A DNA stretch of 43,944 bases from Sphingomonas sp. (GTDB taxonomy: Bacteria > Pseudomonadota > Alphaproteobacteria > Sphingomonadales > Sphingomonadaceae), in contig PAOI01000005.1 of NCBI GenBank assembly GCA_002707985.1, positions 1 to 43,944 on the forward strand, read 5' to 3'. Of the stretch, positions 24,062 to 30,696 are shown in pieces (position 1 is the first letter of the stretch; the number at the start of each line of letters is the position of its first letter). The notes under the pieces were generated by a model. The model was not told the DNA's origin. It saw only the letters and a list, made by a program, of their open reading frames with translations, and did no database searches. A program made the position numbers and the translations under genes.

Positions 24062-25944
24062 AAGTTCATCGCTGCCGCAATCGCCCGCCCGCAATCGAGA
24101 TCGCCGGCGATCGGATCGTCGCCGGCAAATATCTCCTCGACCACTTCGCCGAGAATATCTCCGAGAGAGTCGGCGGATTCGGGCTTTTCGACTTGCGGCG
24201 ATCGGATCGTGCCATGCACTGGAATCGCGCCTTCCACGCGCAGGGTGGCGCCTTCCTTCGGTATGCCGTTCAGCGCGAGCGACAATATTTCGGAAGGGAA
24301 GCGGATGGTGCCGCCCGCGCGGGTCAATGCGCGGCTGGTATCGATCTGTGTGTTGTGCAACCGCGCGGTTCCGTTTTCGAACCGAAAGTCGGCGACGATA
24401 CAGCGCAGATGCGCCCGCTTCTTGTCCCCGGCAAACAGTCCGCCGCCGATATCCTGACCCAGAAGCAGCGCGGTCTTGTCCGGAATAGTCCCGTTTTCCG
24501 CGACCAGCGCAACGCGCCCATTTGCAGTCCCGATCGCCGCGCGAACCGTCTTGCCGGTCCCGGTCAGATCGAGCCGCCCCCTTGCCGAGGCAGCAATGTC
24601 GGCTGATGGAAACAGGTCCGCCAGCTGGCCGTCGGCGAGCGTGAAGACAAGATGAAGTTCCGGGCCGGCTTGCTTCTGTACGACCGTCGCTTCGCCCGAA
24701 AGTGTCCCGTGCGGCATGCCGAAGGTCAACGGCGAAACCGTAAGCGTTTTGTCATCGAGCGTCAGCACGGCCTTAAGGCTGCGAAACGGCTTGGATCCCG
24801 GCCAGAGCAGTTCGTCGGCCTGAATGCGCAGCGTGCCGTCGGTGTCGCCGATCGTGGACAGGTCGATCGCGGTATCGGGAATGACGCGTTCGCCGATCCG
24901 CGCTTCCTTGGCTGCTGCCTTCGCGCGACCTGCGTCGGAGGAGAGGTCGGCAAAGTCGAATCGGCGCGATCGCAATTCGCCGTCGATCTGGCTGTGTCCG
25001 GCCTCTTTGACGATCGTCGCGCTTCCGGCGAAATCGGAACGCCCCACATTTCCGGTGAGGTCGGCAATTTCCCAGCGATTTCCCTTTCTGCGCAGGCGCG
25101 CCTCCATACGCACCGGCTGGGTGTTCGGCAGGCCAGCTTCGATCAGCGCGTCGACATTGCCCAGATCGCTGCCATGCGCCTTTGCCGAGGCATCGATGTC
25201 GTCAAAGGCAAGCGGCGCGGCCATCGATCCCTGCAGGACGAAACCGACCGAGCTTCCTTCGATCTCCAGCGCAAAGGGCCAGCGCCCGACATTGTCACGC
25301 TGCGAAAAGGCCGCGCCGCTTGCCGATACGGTCACGTCGCCGCGGCGCACCACACCCGTCCCGTCGAGCTTCAGTCCGTCAGTATCGGTACCGGACAGCG
25401 TTACCGCAAAGCTGCGGTCCTGGACGGCATCGCGATAGTCGATCGCCACATCTTTAAGCGCAATGCGCTTGAGCCCGGCGATAGGCGAGCCGGAACTACT
25501 CCCATCACGATCTTCCTCCTTGCCGGACCAGTTGGTGCTTTTGTCGGCGCGGCGGATCAGCGTTGCCCTGGCCCCGTCGATATCGAGCATTTCGGTTCGC
25601 AGCCCGCCGCCCAGCAGCGACAGTGCAGAAAAGCCGACCCGCATCCGCTTGATTTGAAGCATCGGCGCGTCGGTTTCTGCCCAGTCGGGCTGGGGAATCC
25701 GCAAATCGCGCAGTTCGAGCACCGGATGGAGCGAGAAGCGGTCGACGCGCGCAACCGATCCGATCGTCACCGGCCGATCCAGCGCTTCGGAAAGCCGCTG
25801 TTCGATGTTCTTGTCGAGCATCGCCCAGGGAAAGGCGGCAAGTGCGATCAGGCCGAGCAGGATTAGCGACAGAAGACCGGCGAGCAGATAGCGCCAGTGA
25901 TGCCGAACCCACTGATTGGACTGCTGGAAAAATGCCGATGCGAT
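24058..25944 (-). CDS. AsmA-family inner-membrane/periplasmic protein
   Basis: The protein of about 628 residues begins with a basic stretch and one membrane anchor (WRYLLAGLLSLILLGLIALAAF), then the AsmA opening IEQRLSEALDRPVTIGSV and LELRDLRIPQPDW, and long repeated beta-rich periplasmic sequence. AsmA-like proteins are linked to outer-membrane biogenesis and lipid transport. The first ATG (25821) falls after the anchor and would delete it. No ATG, GTG or TTG exists in frame between the preceding sufE stop and the anchor. AGGAGA at 25951-25956 sits six bases before an ATC at 25944, the best-placed start; CTG farther upstream is the alternative. Coordinates use 25944. Confidence 0.75.
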   Translation of the reverse strand: MASAFFQQSNQWVRHHWRYLLAGLLSLILLGLIALAAFPWAMLDKNIEQRLSEALDRPVTIGSVARVDRFSLHPVLELRDLRIPQPDWAETDAPMLQIKRMRVGFSALSLLGGGLRTEMLDIDGARATLIRRADKSTNWSGKEEDRDGSSSGSPIAGLKRIALKDVAIDYRDAVQDRSFAVTLSGTDTDGLKLDGTGVVRRGDVTVSASGAAFSQRDNVGRWPFALEIEGSSVGFVLQGSMAAPLAFDDIDASAKAHGSDLGNVDALIEAGLPNTQPVRMEARLRRKGNRWEIADLTGNVGRSDFAGSATIVKEAGHSQIDGELRSRRFDFADLSSDAGRAKAAAKEARIGERVIPDTAIDLSTIGDTDGTLRIQADELLWPGSKPFRSLKAVLTLDDKTLTVSPLTFGMPHGTLSGEATVVQKQAGPELHLVFTLADGQLADLFPSADIAASARGRLDLTGTGKTVRAAIGTANGRVALVAENGTIPDKTALLLGQDIGGGLFAGDKKRAHLRCIVADFRFENGTARLHNTQIDTSRALTRAGGTIRFPSEILSLALNGIPKEGATLRVEGAIPVHGTIRSPQVEKPESADSLGDILGEVVEEIFAGDDPIAGDLDCGRAIAAAMNF

Positions 25945-26004
25945 GGGGGCTCTCCTGCCGGACTGGAGCAGGAGGAGCGCCTGAACGCGCGGATCGTTCC
26001 GGCG

Positions 26005-26415
26005 TCAGGCTGCGGCGTAGCGCTTTGCAGTGTCGCGGATCAGCGCGATCATGTTGGGAATGCCCTGGGTGCGGTTCGAACTGAGCTGATTGCGCAGGTC
26101 GAAGGGCGCAAGCTCTGTCGCGACGTCGAGCGAGAGAATTTCGTCCGGCGTACGATCCTGAACCGCGACCAGCACCAGTGCGATGATGCCCTTCGTAATC
26201 GCAGCGTTGGAATCGGCGAGGAAATGGAGGCGACCGTCTTCGCGAACCGTGGGATAGACCCATACCGAAGCCGAACAGCCGCGAACCAGCGTCGCATCGG
26301 TCTTGAGCGCGTCGGGCATCGGCTCCAGCCCTTTGCCCAGATCGATCAGCAGCCGATACCGGTCATCGGCTTCCAGAAAGTCATATTCGTCGTGGATTTC
26401 GCGGAGCGTCGGCAT
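26005..26415 (-). CDS. sufE: SufE family cysteine desulfurase accessory protein
   Basis: The 136-residue protein has the SufE fold and motif VRGCSASVWVYP with sulfur-accepting Cys47. It accepts persulfide from a SufS-type desulfurase and hands it to the Suf scaffold for Fe-S cluster assembly. The start is set at ATG 26415 (PTLREIHDEYDFLEADDRY follows); an upstream ATG at 26478 would add a Ser/His/Arg-rich leader. No other suf gene is in the window. The AsmA-family gene follows on the same strand after 60 bp. Confidence 0.88.
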   Translation of the reverse strand: MPTLREIHDEYDFLEADDRYRLLIDLGKGLEPMPDALKTDATLVRGCSASVWVYPTVREDGRLHFLADSNAAITKGIIALVLVAVQDRTPDEILSLDVATELAPFDLRNQLSSNRTQGIPNMIALIRDTAKRYAAA

Positions 26416-26467
26416 GGCGGCGCTATAGCGAAGACGGGCCGTGTGTGAACCCGTCGAATGGCACGGA

Positions 26468-26495
26468 AGCCGCCGCAATGGGGGATGCGACGGCT
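26468..26495 (-). terminator. Hairpin at the end of the psp operon
   Basis: AGCCGTCGCA and TGCGGCGGCT form a 10-bp stem (one G-U pair) with an 8-base loop, 10 bp after the last psp-linked gene and before sufE. There is no T-run, so it may slow or partly end transcription or act as an RNA 3' stabiliser. Confidence 0.4.
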
Positions 26496-26505
26496 CCCGA
26501 TCGGA

Positions 26506-26763
26506 TCAAAGGTCGACGCCTGCGGCAATCGCCTCGAGCTTGCGGATGCGTTCCTTGAGATCGGCGATCTCGATCCGCGATCCGGCGGTGCCCATATTGG
26601 GCTCGTCATAGACCGGCTCGCGAAGCTGCCGGTGGCTACCCAGCTCTTCCTGCTTGAGCGCCAGCCAGCCGCGCCATCCGGAAAGTCCTGCGGTTACCAG
26701 CATGGCCAGGCCGATCAGGCCGGAAGCGGCGACGGTGAGATAGATGTTGGGGTCGGTTGCCAC
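26506..26763 (-). CDS. PspB-like small membrane protein (paralogue 4, last in operon)
   Basis: The 85-residue protein has one membrane helix (VAASGLIGLAMLVTAGLSGW), a polar middle and a short C-terminal coiled coil, IADLKERIRKLEAIAAG. That coiled coil matches the core L-x-R-I-x-x-LE-x-I shared by the other small psp genes here. It lacks the trailing EIE-x-LR segment. It probably sits in the inner membrane with the coil in the cytoplasm. It is the distal gene of the psp row, 14 bp after its neighbour. Function is inferred from context only. Confidence 0.65.
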   Translation of the reverse strand: MATDPNIYLTVAASGLIGLAMLVTAGLSGWRGWLALKQEELGSHRQLREPVYDEPNMGTAGSRIEIADLKERIRKLEAIAAGVDL

Positions 26764-26777
26764 ATCGTCCTCCTGTC

Positions 26778-27053
26778 TCAGGCGTTGTCTTTGTTGCGCA
26801 GCTTTTCGATTTCCTGATCGAGCCGCATGCTGCTGTTATTGTCGGTGATGACGCGTTCCAGAACCTGGACCCGGTCCTTCAGCGTGCGGACTTCATCGCG
26901 AAGTCGGGCGTTTTCGGCGGCCGAGGCGCCATTGTCGCGATCGGCGCTATATTCGTTTCCGCGCCAGTCGCGGCGGACGCCATAGCGTGCCTGAAGAACC
27001 CTGCCGATGGTGACCACCACGACGATGGCGACGACCATTTGAAACGGATCCAT
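26778..27053 (-). CDS. PspB-like small membrane protein (paralogue 3)
   Basis: The 91-residue protein has an N-terminal membrane helix (FQMVVAIVVVVTIGRVL), a juxtamembrane RRDWRGNEY segment, and a C-terminal coiled coil (ENARLRDEVRTLKDRVQVLE, RVITDN, then DQEIEKLRNKD). The RDWRGNEY-like element also occurs in paralogue 1 (ENEWRG), suggesting duplication between these two. In PspB proteins the coil contacts PspC and PspA. It is placed 24 bp after the 39-residue peptide gene, same strand. Confidence 0.65.
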   Translation of the reverse strand: MDPFQMVVAIVVVVTIGRVLQARYGVRRDWRGNEYSADRDNGASAAENARLRDEVRTLKDRVQVLERVITDNNSSMRLDQEIEKLRNKDNA

Positions 27054-27077
27054 GTCCTTGCCTCCTTCGTGGGTTGG

Positions 27078-27197
27078 TTATTCGGCGGGGGTCAGTGCGG
27101 CTTCGCGCTCGGCGCGGCGGCGGGGGCGATCCCTGCGTTCGGTCATCCATACGCCCAGGGCGCAGAGAACTCCGATAACTCCAAATACCATAACCAT
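27078..27197 (-). CDS. 39-residue single-helix membrane peptide in the psp operon
   Basis: A short frame (ATG 27197 to TAA) encodes a hydrophobic helix VMVFGVIGVLCALGVWM followed by a strongly charged tail (TERRDRPRRRAEREAAL). The positive-inside pattern predicts the tail in the cytoplasm. GGAG lies about 13 bases upstream, so initiation may be weak; a second ATG is two codons in. It fills what would otherwise be a 169-bp gap in a tightly packed operon. Similarity to PspD (a small C-terminal psp membrane protein) is positional only. Confidence 0.55.
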   Translation of the reverse strand: MVMVFGVIGVLCALGVWMTERRDRPRRRAEREAALTPAE

Positions 27198-27222
27198 TTT
27201 CTTTACTCGCTCCCTGGCGCGT

Positions 27223-27486
27223 TCAGTTCATCGACTGGTCGCGCAATTGTTCGATTTCTTCCGCGACATCGATGCCGCGATCGGTGACGATCCGTTCCAG
27301 AACCCGGACCCGCTGTTCCAGCCGTTCGGTGTGGGCCGCATATTGGGCGGCCTTTTCGGCGGTCTTTGCGGAGATCACATCGGCCATCGCTTCCTTGTGC
27401 TTCAGCCAGCGTTCGAAGGCCGCGTATCCGATCCCGAACGCTATCGGCAGGCCGACCACGATCAGCAGAACCATTACCGTGTTCAT
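27223..27486 (-). CDS. PspB-like small membrane protein (paralogue 2)
   Basis: The 87-residue protein has a membrane helix (VMVLLIVVGLPIAFGIGYAAF), a helical linker (ISAKTAEKAAQYAAHTE), then the shared coiled coil RLEQRVRVLERIVTDRG and EEIEQLRDQ. The LPIAFGIGY pattern is close to the membrane part of true PspB (LP-x-W). Eleven bp separate it from the preceding gene. It is likely part of the same envelope-stress complex; the specific role is unknown. Confidence 0.7.
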   Translation of the reverse strand: MNTVMVLLIVVGLPIAFGIGYAAFERWLKHKEAMADVISAKTAEKAAQYAAHTERLEQRVRVLERIVTDRGIDVAEEIEQLRDQSMN

Positions 27487-27497
27487 GTCACTTCTCC

Positions 27498-27797
27498 TCA
27501 GTCTGCGTCACGCAGGGCGTCGATTTCGCGACGGGTGCGCTCTGCAGGGTCGGTGGCGATGCGTTCGAGCACTGCGATCCGCTCTTCGAGCCGGGAAATC
27601 TGGCCGGTCAGCCGGTCATTTTCCTGCGTCAGCAGCGTGATCTTGCGATCGGCGTCCGGATCCTGGCGCGACGTGGTGCCGCGCCATTCATTCTCCAGCG
27701 GATAGCCATGGCGTGCGCGGATGGCGGTGGTGAGCACCCAGCCGATCGTCGAGATCGCGATGATCGCCAGAACGAAACCCGGTCCACCCCAACTCAT
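27498..27797 (-). CDS. PspB-like small membrane protein (paralogue 1)
   Basis: The 99-residue protein has a membrane helix (FVLAIIAISTIGWVLTTAI), a basic juxtamembrane part (RARHGYPLENEWRG), and the longest coiled coil of the set: TLLTQENDRLTGQISRLEE, RIAVLERIATDPAER, then REIDALRD. The L-x-x-RI-x-VLERI-x-TD signature is nearly the same as in paralogues 2 and 3. It follows pspC by 34 bp on the same strand. Confidence 0.7.
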   Translation of the reverse strand: MSWGGPGFVLAIIAISTIGWVLTTAIRARHGYPLENEWRGTTSRQDPDADRKITLLTQENDRLTGQISRLEERIAVLERIATDPAERTRREIDALRDAD

Positions 27798-27831
27798 CTC
27801 ACTTCTCCCTGTTTGTGTCGTTGCTGCGGTT

Positions 27832-28212
27832 TCAGCGCAGGTTTTCGATTTCGTCGGCCAGGCGCGTGTTGCGGCTGGTGTAGAAGACCTCGATGTCGCT
27901 CAGGCGACGGTCGATGTCGCGGAACTTGGAGCGGACCTCGGCGGTGGAGCGCCCCGGATTGGTGCGCACGCCCTGCCAGAATTTCGCGTCTTCGGGATTG
28001 TCGTACAGGCCGTACGGCTTGGGATTGGCCATCCATGCGACTGCGAAATAGGCGATCAGCGTCCAGGGGAAGCCCCCGGCGATGGTGAGCAGGACCGCGC
28101 CGAGGCGGACCCAGGTGACTTCCACGCCGGTATAGTCGGCGATTCCCGAGCAGACGCCCGACCATTTGGCATTCTGCTTGTCGAGGTAGAATTTGGTGCG
28201 GCTGGCGGACAT
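27832..28212 (-). CDS. pspC: Envelope stress response membrane protein PspC
   Basis: The 126-residue protein has the PspC domain (KFYLDKQNAKWSGVCSGIAD, then YTGVEVTWVRLGAVLL and GGFPWTLIAYFAVAWM). A C-terminal extension with a coiled segment follows (SKFRDIDRRLSDIEVFY, then TRLADEIENLR), which resembles the tails of the small PspB-like proteins. PspC senses envelope damage in the inner membrane and, with PspB, binds PspA to free PspF. The start is set at ATG 28212, one base after the pspB stop; a longer frame overlapping pspB gives a Ser/Thr/Pro-rich shadow. Confidence 0.9.
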   Translation of the reverse strand: MSASRTKFYLDKQNAKWSGVCSGIADYTGVEVTWVRLGAVLLTIAGGFPWTLIAYFAVAWMANPKPYGLYDNPEDAKFWQGVRTNPGRSTAEVRSKFRDIDRRLSDIEVFYTSRNTRLADEIENLR

Positions 28213-28213
28213 C

Positions 28214-28489
28214 TCAATTCCTCCGGCTGTAGCTATAGGGATCGGCTTCTTCCGAAGTCGGCGCGGGAGCCGGGCGGAAATCGGGGTTGTCGGCGGCGAC
28301 GATCCGTTCGATCGTCTGAAGCCGGTCCTCGAGGCGCCGGGCCATGTAGTGCAGCTCGTCGAGCAGCTTTTCATCCTCGTTGGTGATCGTTGCTGCCTGT
28401 TTCCACTTGGTCACATAGTGCAGGATCACCCACGGCAGGCCGATGAAGAGGATGCCAAGGACGACGATCGGCAGGAACACGTCTTCCAT
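28214..28489 (-). CDS. pspB: Envelope stress response membrane protein PspB
   Basis: The 91-residue protein has an N-terminal membrane helix (LPIVVLGILFIGLPWVILHYV) and a coiled coil (LLDELHYMARRLEDRLQTIE, then RIVAADNPDFRP) that closely matches the E. coli PspB pattern, including the closing DNPDFR-like element. It adds a polar tail (SEEADPYSYSRRN). It lies 4 bp after pspA. It works with PspC as membrane sensor. Confidence 0.9.
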   Translation of the reverse strand: MEDVFLPIVVLGILFIGLPWVILHYVTKWKQAATITNEDEKLLDELHYMARRLEDRLQTIERIVAADNPDFRPAPAPTSEEADPYSYSRRN

Positions 28490-28493
28490 CGGA

Positions 28494-29162
28494 TCAGCCC
28501 TCCTTGTTCATGCGGCTCTTCAGAGCTTCCAGTTCGGCCTCGACCTTTTCGGACGAGCGCAGTTCGGCGATTTCCTCGTCGAGCGACTTGGGCTGGGCGC
28601 CCAGGCCGGCGGCATCGGCACGCCCTTCGGCGAAGTCGACCCGGCGTTCGAGCATGTCGAAGCGCGAAAAGGCTTCGGTCATGCGGCTGCCATTGGTCAT
28701 TTCGCGCATGCGGAAGCGGTTGTTGGCCGTTTCCAGGCGGGTCATGATCGAATTCTGGCGCGTGCGGGCTTCGCGCAGCTTGTTCTGCAGCTTGGCAATG
28801 TCCTCTTCCGAAGCGCGCAGCGCATCGTCGAGTACCGCAATTTCGCTTTCCAGCTGTTCGCACATATCGGCCGCCTTCTGGCGTTCGATCAGCGCTGCTT
28901 TGGCGAGATCCTCACGATCCTTCGAAAGTGCCAGCTCAGCCTTTTCGGTCCAGCTTTCCTGAAGCTTTTCCAGCTTGGCGATGTGGCGACGCATTTCCTT
29001 CTGGTCGGCGATAGTGCGGGCTGCGGAGGCGCGAACCTCGACCAGCGTTTCTTCCATCTCCAGAATGATCATGCGGATCATCTTCGCGGGGTCTTCGGCC
29101 TTGTCGAGCAGGTCGGTGACGTTCGCGGCGATGATATCGCGGGTTCGAGAAAAGATACCCAT
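28494..29162 (-). CDS. pspA: Phage shock protein A (PspA/IM30 family)
   Basis: The 222-residue protein is a nearly all-helical PspA with the N-terminal amphipathic helix GIFSRTRDIIAANVTDLLDK, the EDPAKMIRMIILEMEETLVE motif and long coiled coils. PspA binds PspF to silence the sigma54 promoter and, on stress, binds membrane and oligomerises to protect the inner membrane. It is preceded by two strong hairpins and a 35-residue gene, and divergent pspF is just beyond. Confidence 0.95.
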   Translation of the reverse strand: MGIFSRTRDIIAANVTDLLDKAEDPAKMIRMIILEMEETLVEVRASAARTIADQKEMRRHIAKLEKLQESWTEKAELALSKDREDLAKAALIERQKAADMCEQLESEIAVLDDALRASEEDIAKLQNKLREARTRQNSIMTRLETANNRFRMREMTNGSRMTEAFSRFDMLERRVDFAEGRADAAGLGAQPKSLDEEIAELRSSEKVEAELEALKSRMNKEG

Positions 29163-29189
29163 TGCAACGCTACTCCTTCGTATGGGGTG

Positions 29190-29250
29190 GCGCCGGGACG
29201 GCTAGGGGGCCCCGTCCCGGCGCGAACCGCTCACTGGGGCAAGTGAGCGG
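29190..29250 (-). promoter_or_regulatory. Two tandem hairpins upstream of pspA
   Basis: Stem 1 pairs GCGCCGGGACGG (29190-29201) with CCGTCCCGGCGC (29212-29223), 12 perfect base pairs with a 10-base loop. Stem 2 pairs CCGCTCACT (29227-29235) with AGTGAGCGG (29242-29250), 9 perfect pairs with a 6-base loop. Both lie in the 102-bp gap between the 35-residue gene and pspA and would be in the mRNA. No T-run follows on the minus strand, so attenuation or mRNA processing is more likely than full termination. Confidence 0.6.
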
Positions 29251-29264
29251 AAATCTGTATCGGC

Positions 29265-29372
29265 TCAGGCGATGGCGGGGCCGACCGAGCTCAGCATGAA
29301 GATCGCGCTGAAAACGATCGAGCAGGCAACCGCTGCGAAAGCCGTGCGATAGTTGGTGCCCTGATAAGTCAT
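29265..29372 (-). CDS. 35-residue membrane peptide, first gene after the sigma54 promoter
   Basis: The frame from ATG 29372 encodes a short polar start (MTYQGTNYRT) and one hydrophobic helix (AFAAVACSIVFSAIFMLSSV) ending GPAIA. AGGG lies about ten bases before the ATG. The predicted transcript start from the sigma54 site is about 50 bp upstream, so this is the first gene of the psp transcript. A longer frame starting at 29450 is excluded because its start lies inside the promoter. Function is unknown; a stress-induced membrane microprotein is an inference. Confidence 0.6.
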   Translation of the reverse strand: MTYQGTNYRTAFAAVACSIVFSAIFMLSSVGPAIA

Positions 29373-29434
29373 TGTCTGTATCCCTGAACCTTGGTTGTCG
29401 TTTTGCCCGTTTGCTCGGGCTTGCCCAATGCATC

Positions 29435-29449
29435 GCAGGAAGCGTGCCA
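29435..29449 (-). promoter_or_regulatory. Sigma54 (RpoN) promoter of the psp operon
   Basis: On the minus strand TGGCACGCTTCCTGC matches the -24/-12 consensus TGGCACG-N4-TTGC with one mismatch (CTGC for TTGC) and exact spacing between the GG and GC pairs. It points toward pspA and lies beside divergent pspF, which encodes the matching activator. The predicted start is near 29424. PspF binding sites should lie at about 29470-29549 but I could not define them by eye. Confidence 0.82.
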
Positions 29450-29549
29450 ATTTTGAAAACCTCGCTTTTCTGCGGGTTTTGCAGCTTGCAGGGGCATAGC
29501 GCCATTTTACGGGTTGCCAATAGTTGGTGATTTACGCCATATCTTGGCA

Positions 29550-30578
29550 GTGGAACGGATCACGCAGGTTATCGGCCAGTCGGGGGCCTTTCTCGACGCG
29601 CTTGAAAAGGCGAGCCGTGCCGCCGGGCTCGACCGCCCGGTGCTGGTGATCGGCGAGCGCGGGACCGGTAAGGAACTGGTCGCGGAGCGTCTCCATCGCC
29701 TGTCCGGACGCTGGGATCAGCCGCTCGTGGTGATGAATTGCGCTGCGCTGCCTGAGACGCTGATCGAAGCCGAATTGTTCGGGCATGAAGCCGGCGCCTT
29801 TACCGGCGCTGCCAAAGCGCGGGCAGGGCGGTTCGAGGAAGCCGACGGCGGCACCTTATTCCTCGACGAACTCGGTACCTTGTCGATGGCGGCGCAGGAC
29901 CGGTTGCTCCGCGCTGTCGAATATGGCGAGATAACCCGGATCGGCGCATCCCGCCCGATCCAGGTGGATGTGCGAATTGTCGCGGCGACCAACGAACATC
30001 TTCCCGATCGCGTGGAAAAGGGCACGTTTCGCGCCGATCTTCTCGACCGGCTGAGCTTCGAGGTTGTCACCCTGCCACCGCTGCGCGCGCGGGGAGGGGA
30101 TGTGATGATCCTCGCCGATTTCTACGGTCGTCGCATGGCGGCGGAACTGGGCTGGCTCGACTGGCCGGGGTTCGGCGAAGCCGCGGAAGCCGCGCTGCGC
30201 GGATATGACTGGCCGGGCAATGTGCGCGAACTGCGCAATGTGGTGGAACGTGCAGTCTATCGCTGGGATCTCGATGGCCCGGTCGACGCGATTCAGATCG
30301 ATCCGTTCGACTCTCCCTATCGTCCGCGCGCGTCGACCGGACCATCGCCTGTTCAGAACGCGGCATCCGGCGCGACGGCAGCGCCCACCGCCCCGGAGGT
30401 ACAGTATAGCGGCGACTTCAAGGAACAGGTTGCCCAGTTCGAACGTAGATTGTTGGCTCAGGCACTCGCCGAACAGCGGCACAATCAACGCGCGACCGCC
30501 GATGCGCTGGGGCTGACCTATGATCAGCTTCGCCACGCGCTGAAGCGTCATGAATTGCTCGGCGGCAACGCATCCTGA
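29550..30578 (+). CDS. pspF: Sigma54-dependent activator PspF
   Basis: The 342-residue protein starts directly with the AAA+ domain and has no N-terminal sensor, as in PspF. It has Walker A GERGTGKE (35-42), the sigma54-contact loop GAFTGA (82-87), Walker B LFLDELG, and GNVRELRNVVERAVY. A C-terminal Fis-type helix-turn-helix follows (RATADALGLTYDQLRHALKR). PspA binding controls it. It is divergent from the psp genes across about 180 bp holding the sigma54 promoter. The start is taken as GTG 29550 because family members begin with ME-R-x-T-Q; upstream codons to 29514 look non-coding and would overlap the control region. Confidence 0.92.
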   Translation: MERITQVIGQSGAFLDALEKASRAAGLDRPVLVIGERGTGKELVAERLHRLSGRWDQPLVVMNCAALPETLIEAELFGHEAGAFTGAAKARAGRFEEADGGTLFLDELGTLSMAAQDRLLRAVEYGEITRIGASRPIQVDVRIVAATNEHLPDRVEKGTFRADLLDRLSFEVVTLPPLRARGGDVMILADFYGRRMAAELGWLDWPGFGEAAEAALRGYDWPGNVRELRNVVERAVYRWDLDGPVDAIQIDPFDSPYRPRASTGPSPVQNAASGATAAPTAPEVQYSGDFKEQVAQFERRLLAQALAEQRHNQRATADALGLTYDQLRHALKRHELLGGNAS

Positions 30579-30696
30579 GCCGGTATCGGCGACCATCGGT
30601 TGTTTCGATGACGACACAAGAAATTTTCATGCGGCGATATCGCTGTCGATGCGTTAGGCGCCGTGACGGCTCATACCAATGAGGAGGGAAAAACCC

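Noticed and set aside
25505..26263. 252-codon minus-strand frame between AsmA-family gene and sufE
   Set aside because: Out of frame with both real genes and Arg/Ser/Pro-rich.
29372..29450. ATG at 29450 as start of the small psp peptide
   Set aside because: It lies inside the -24 element of the sigma54 promoter, upstream of the predicted transcript start.
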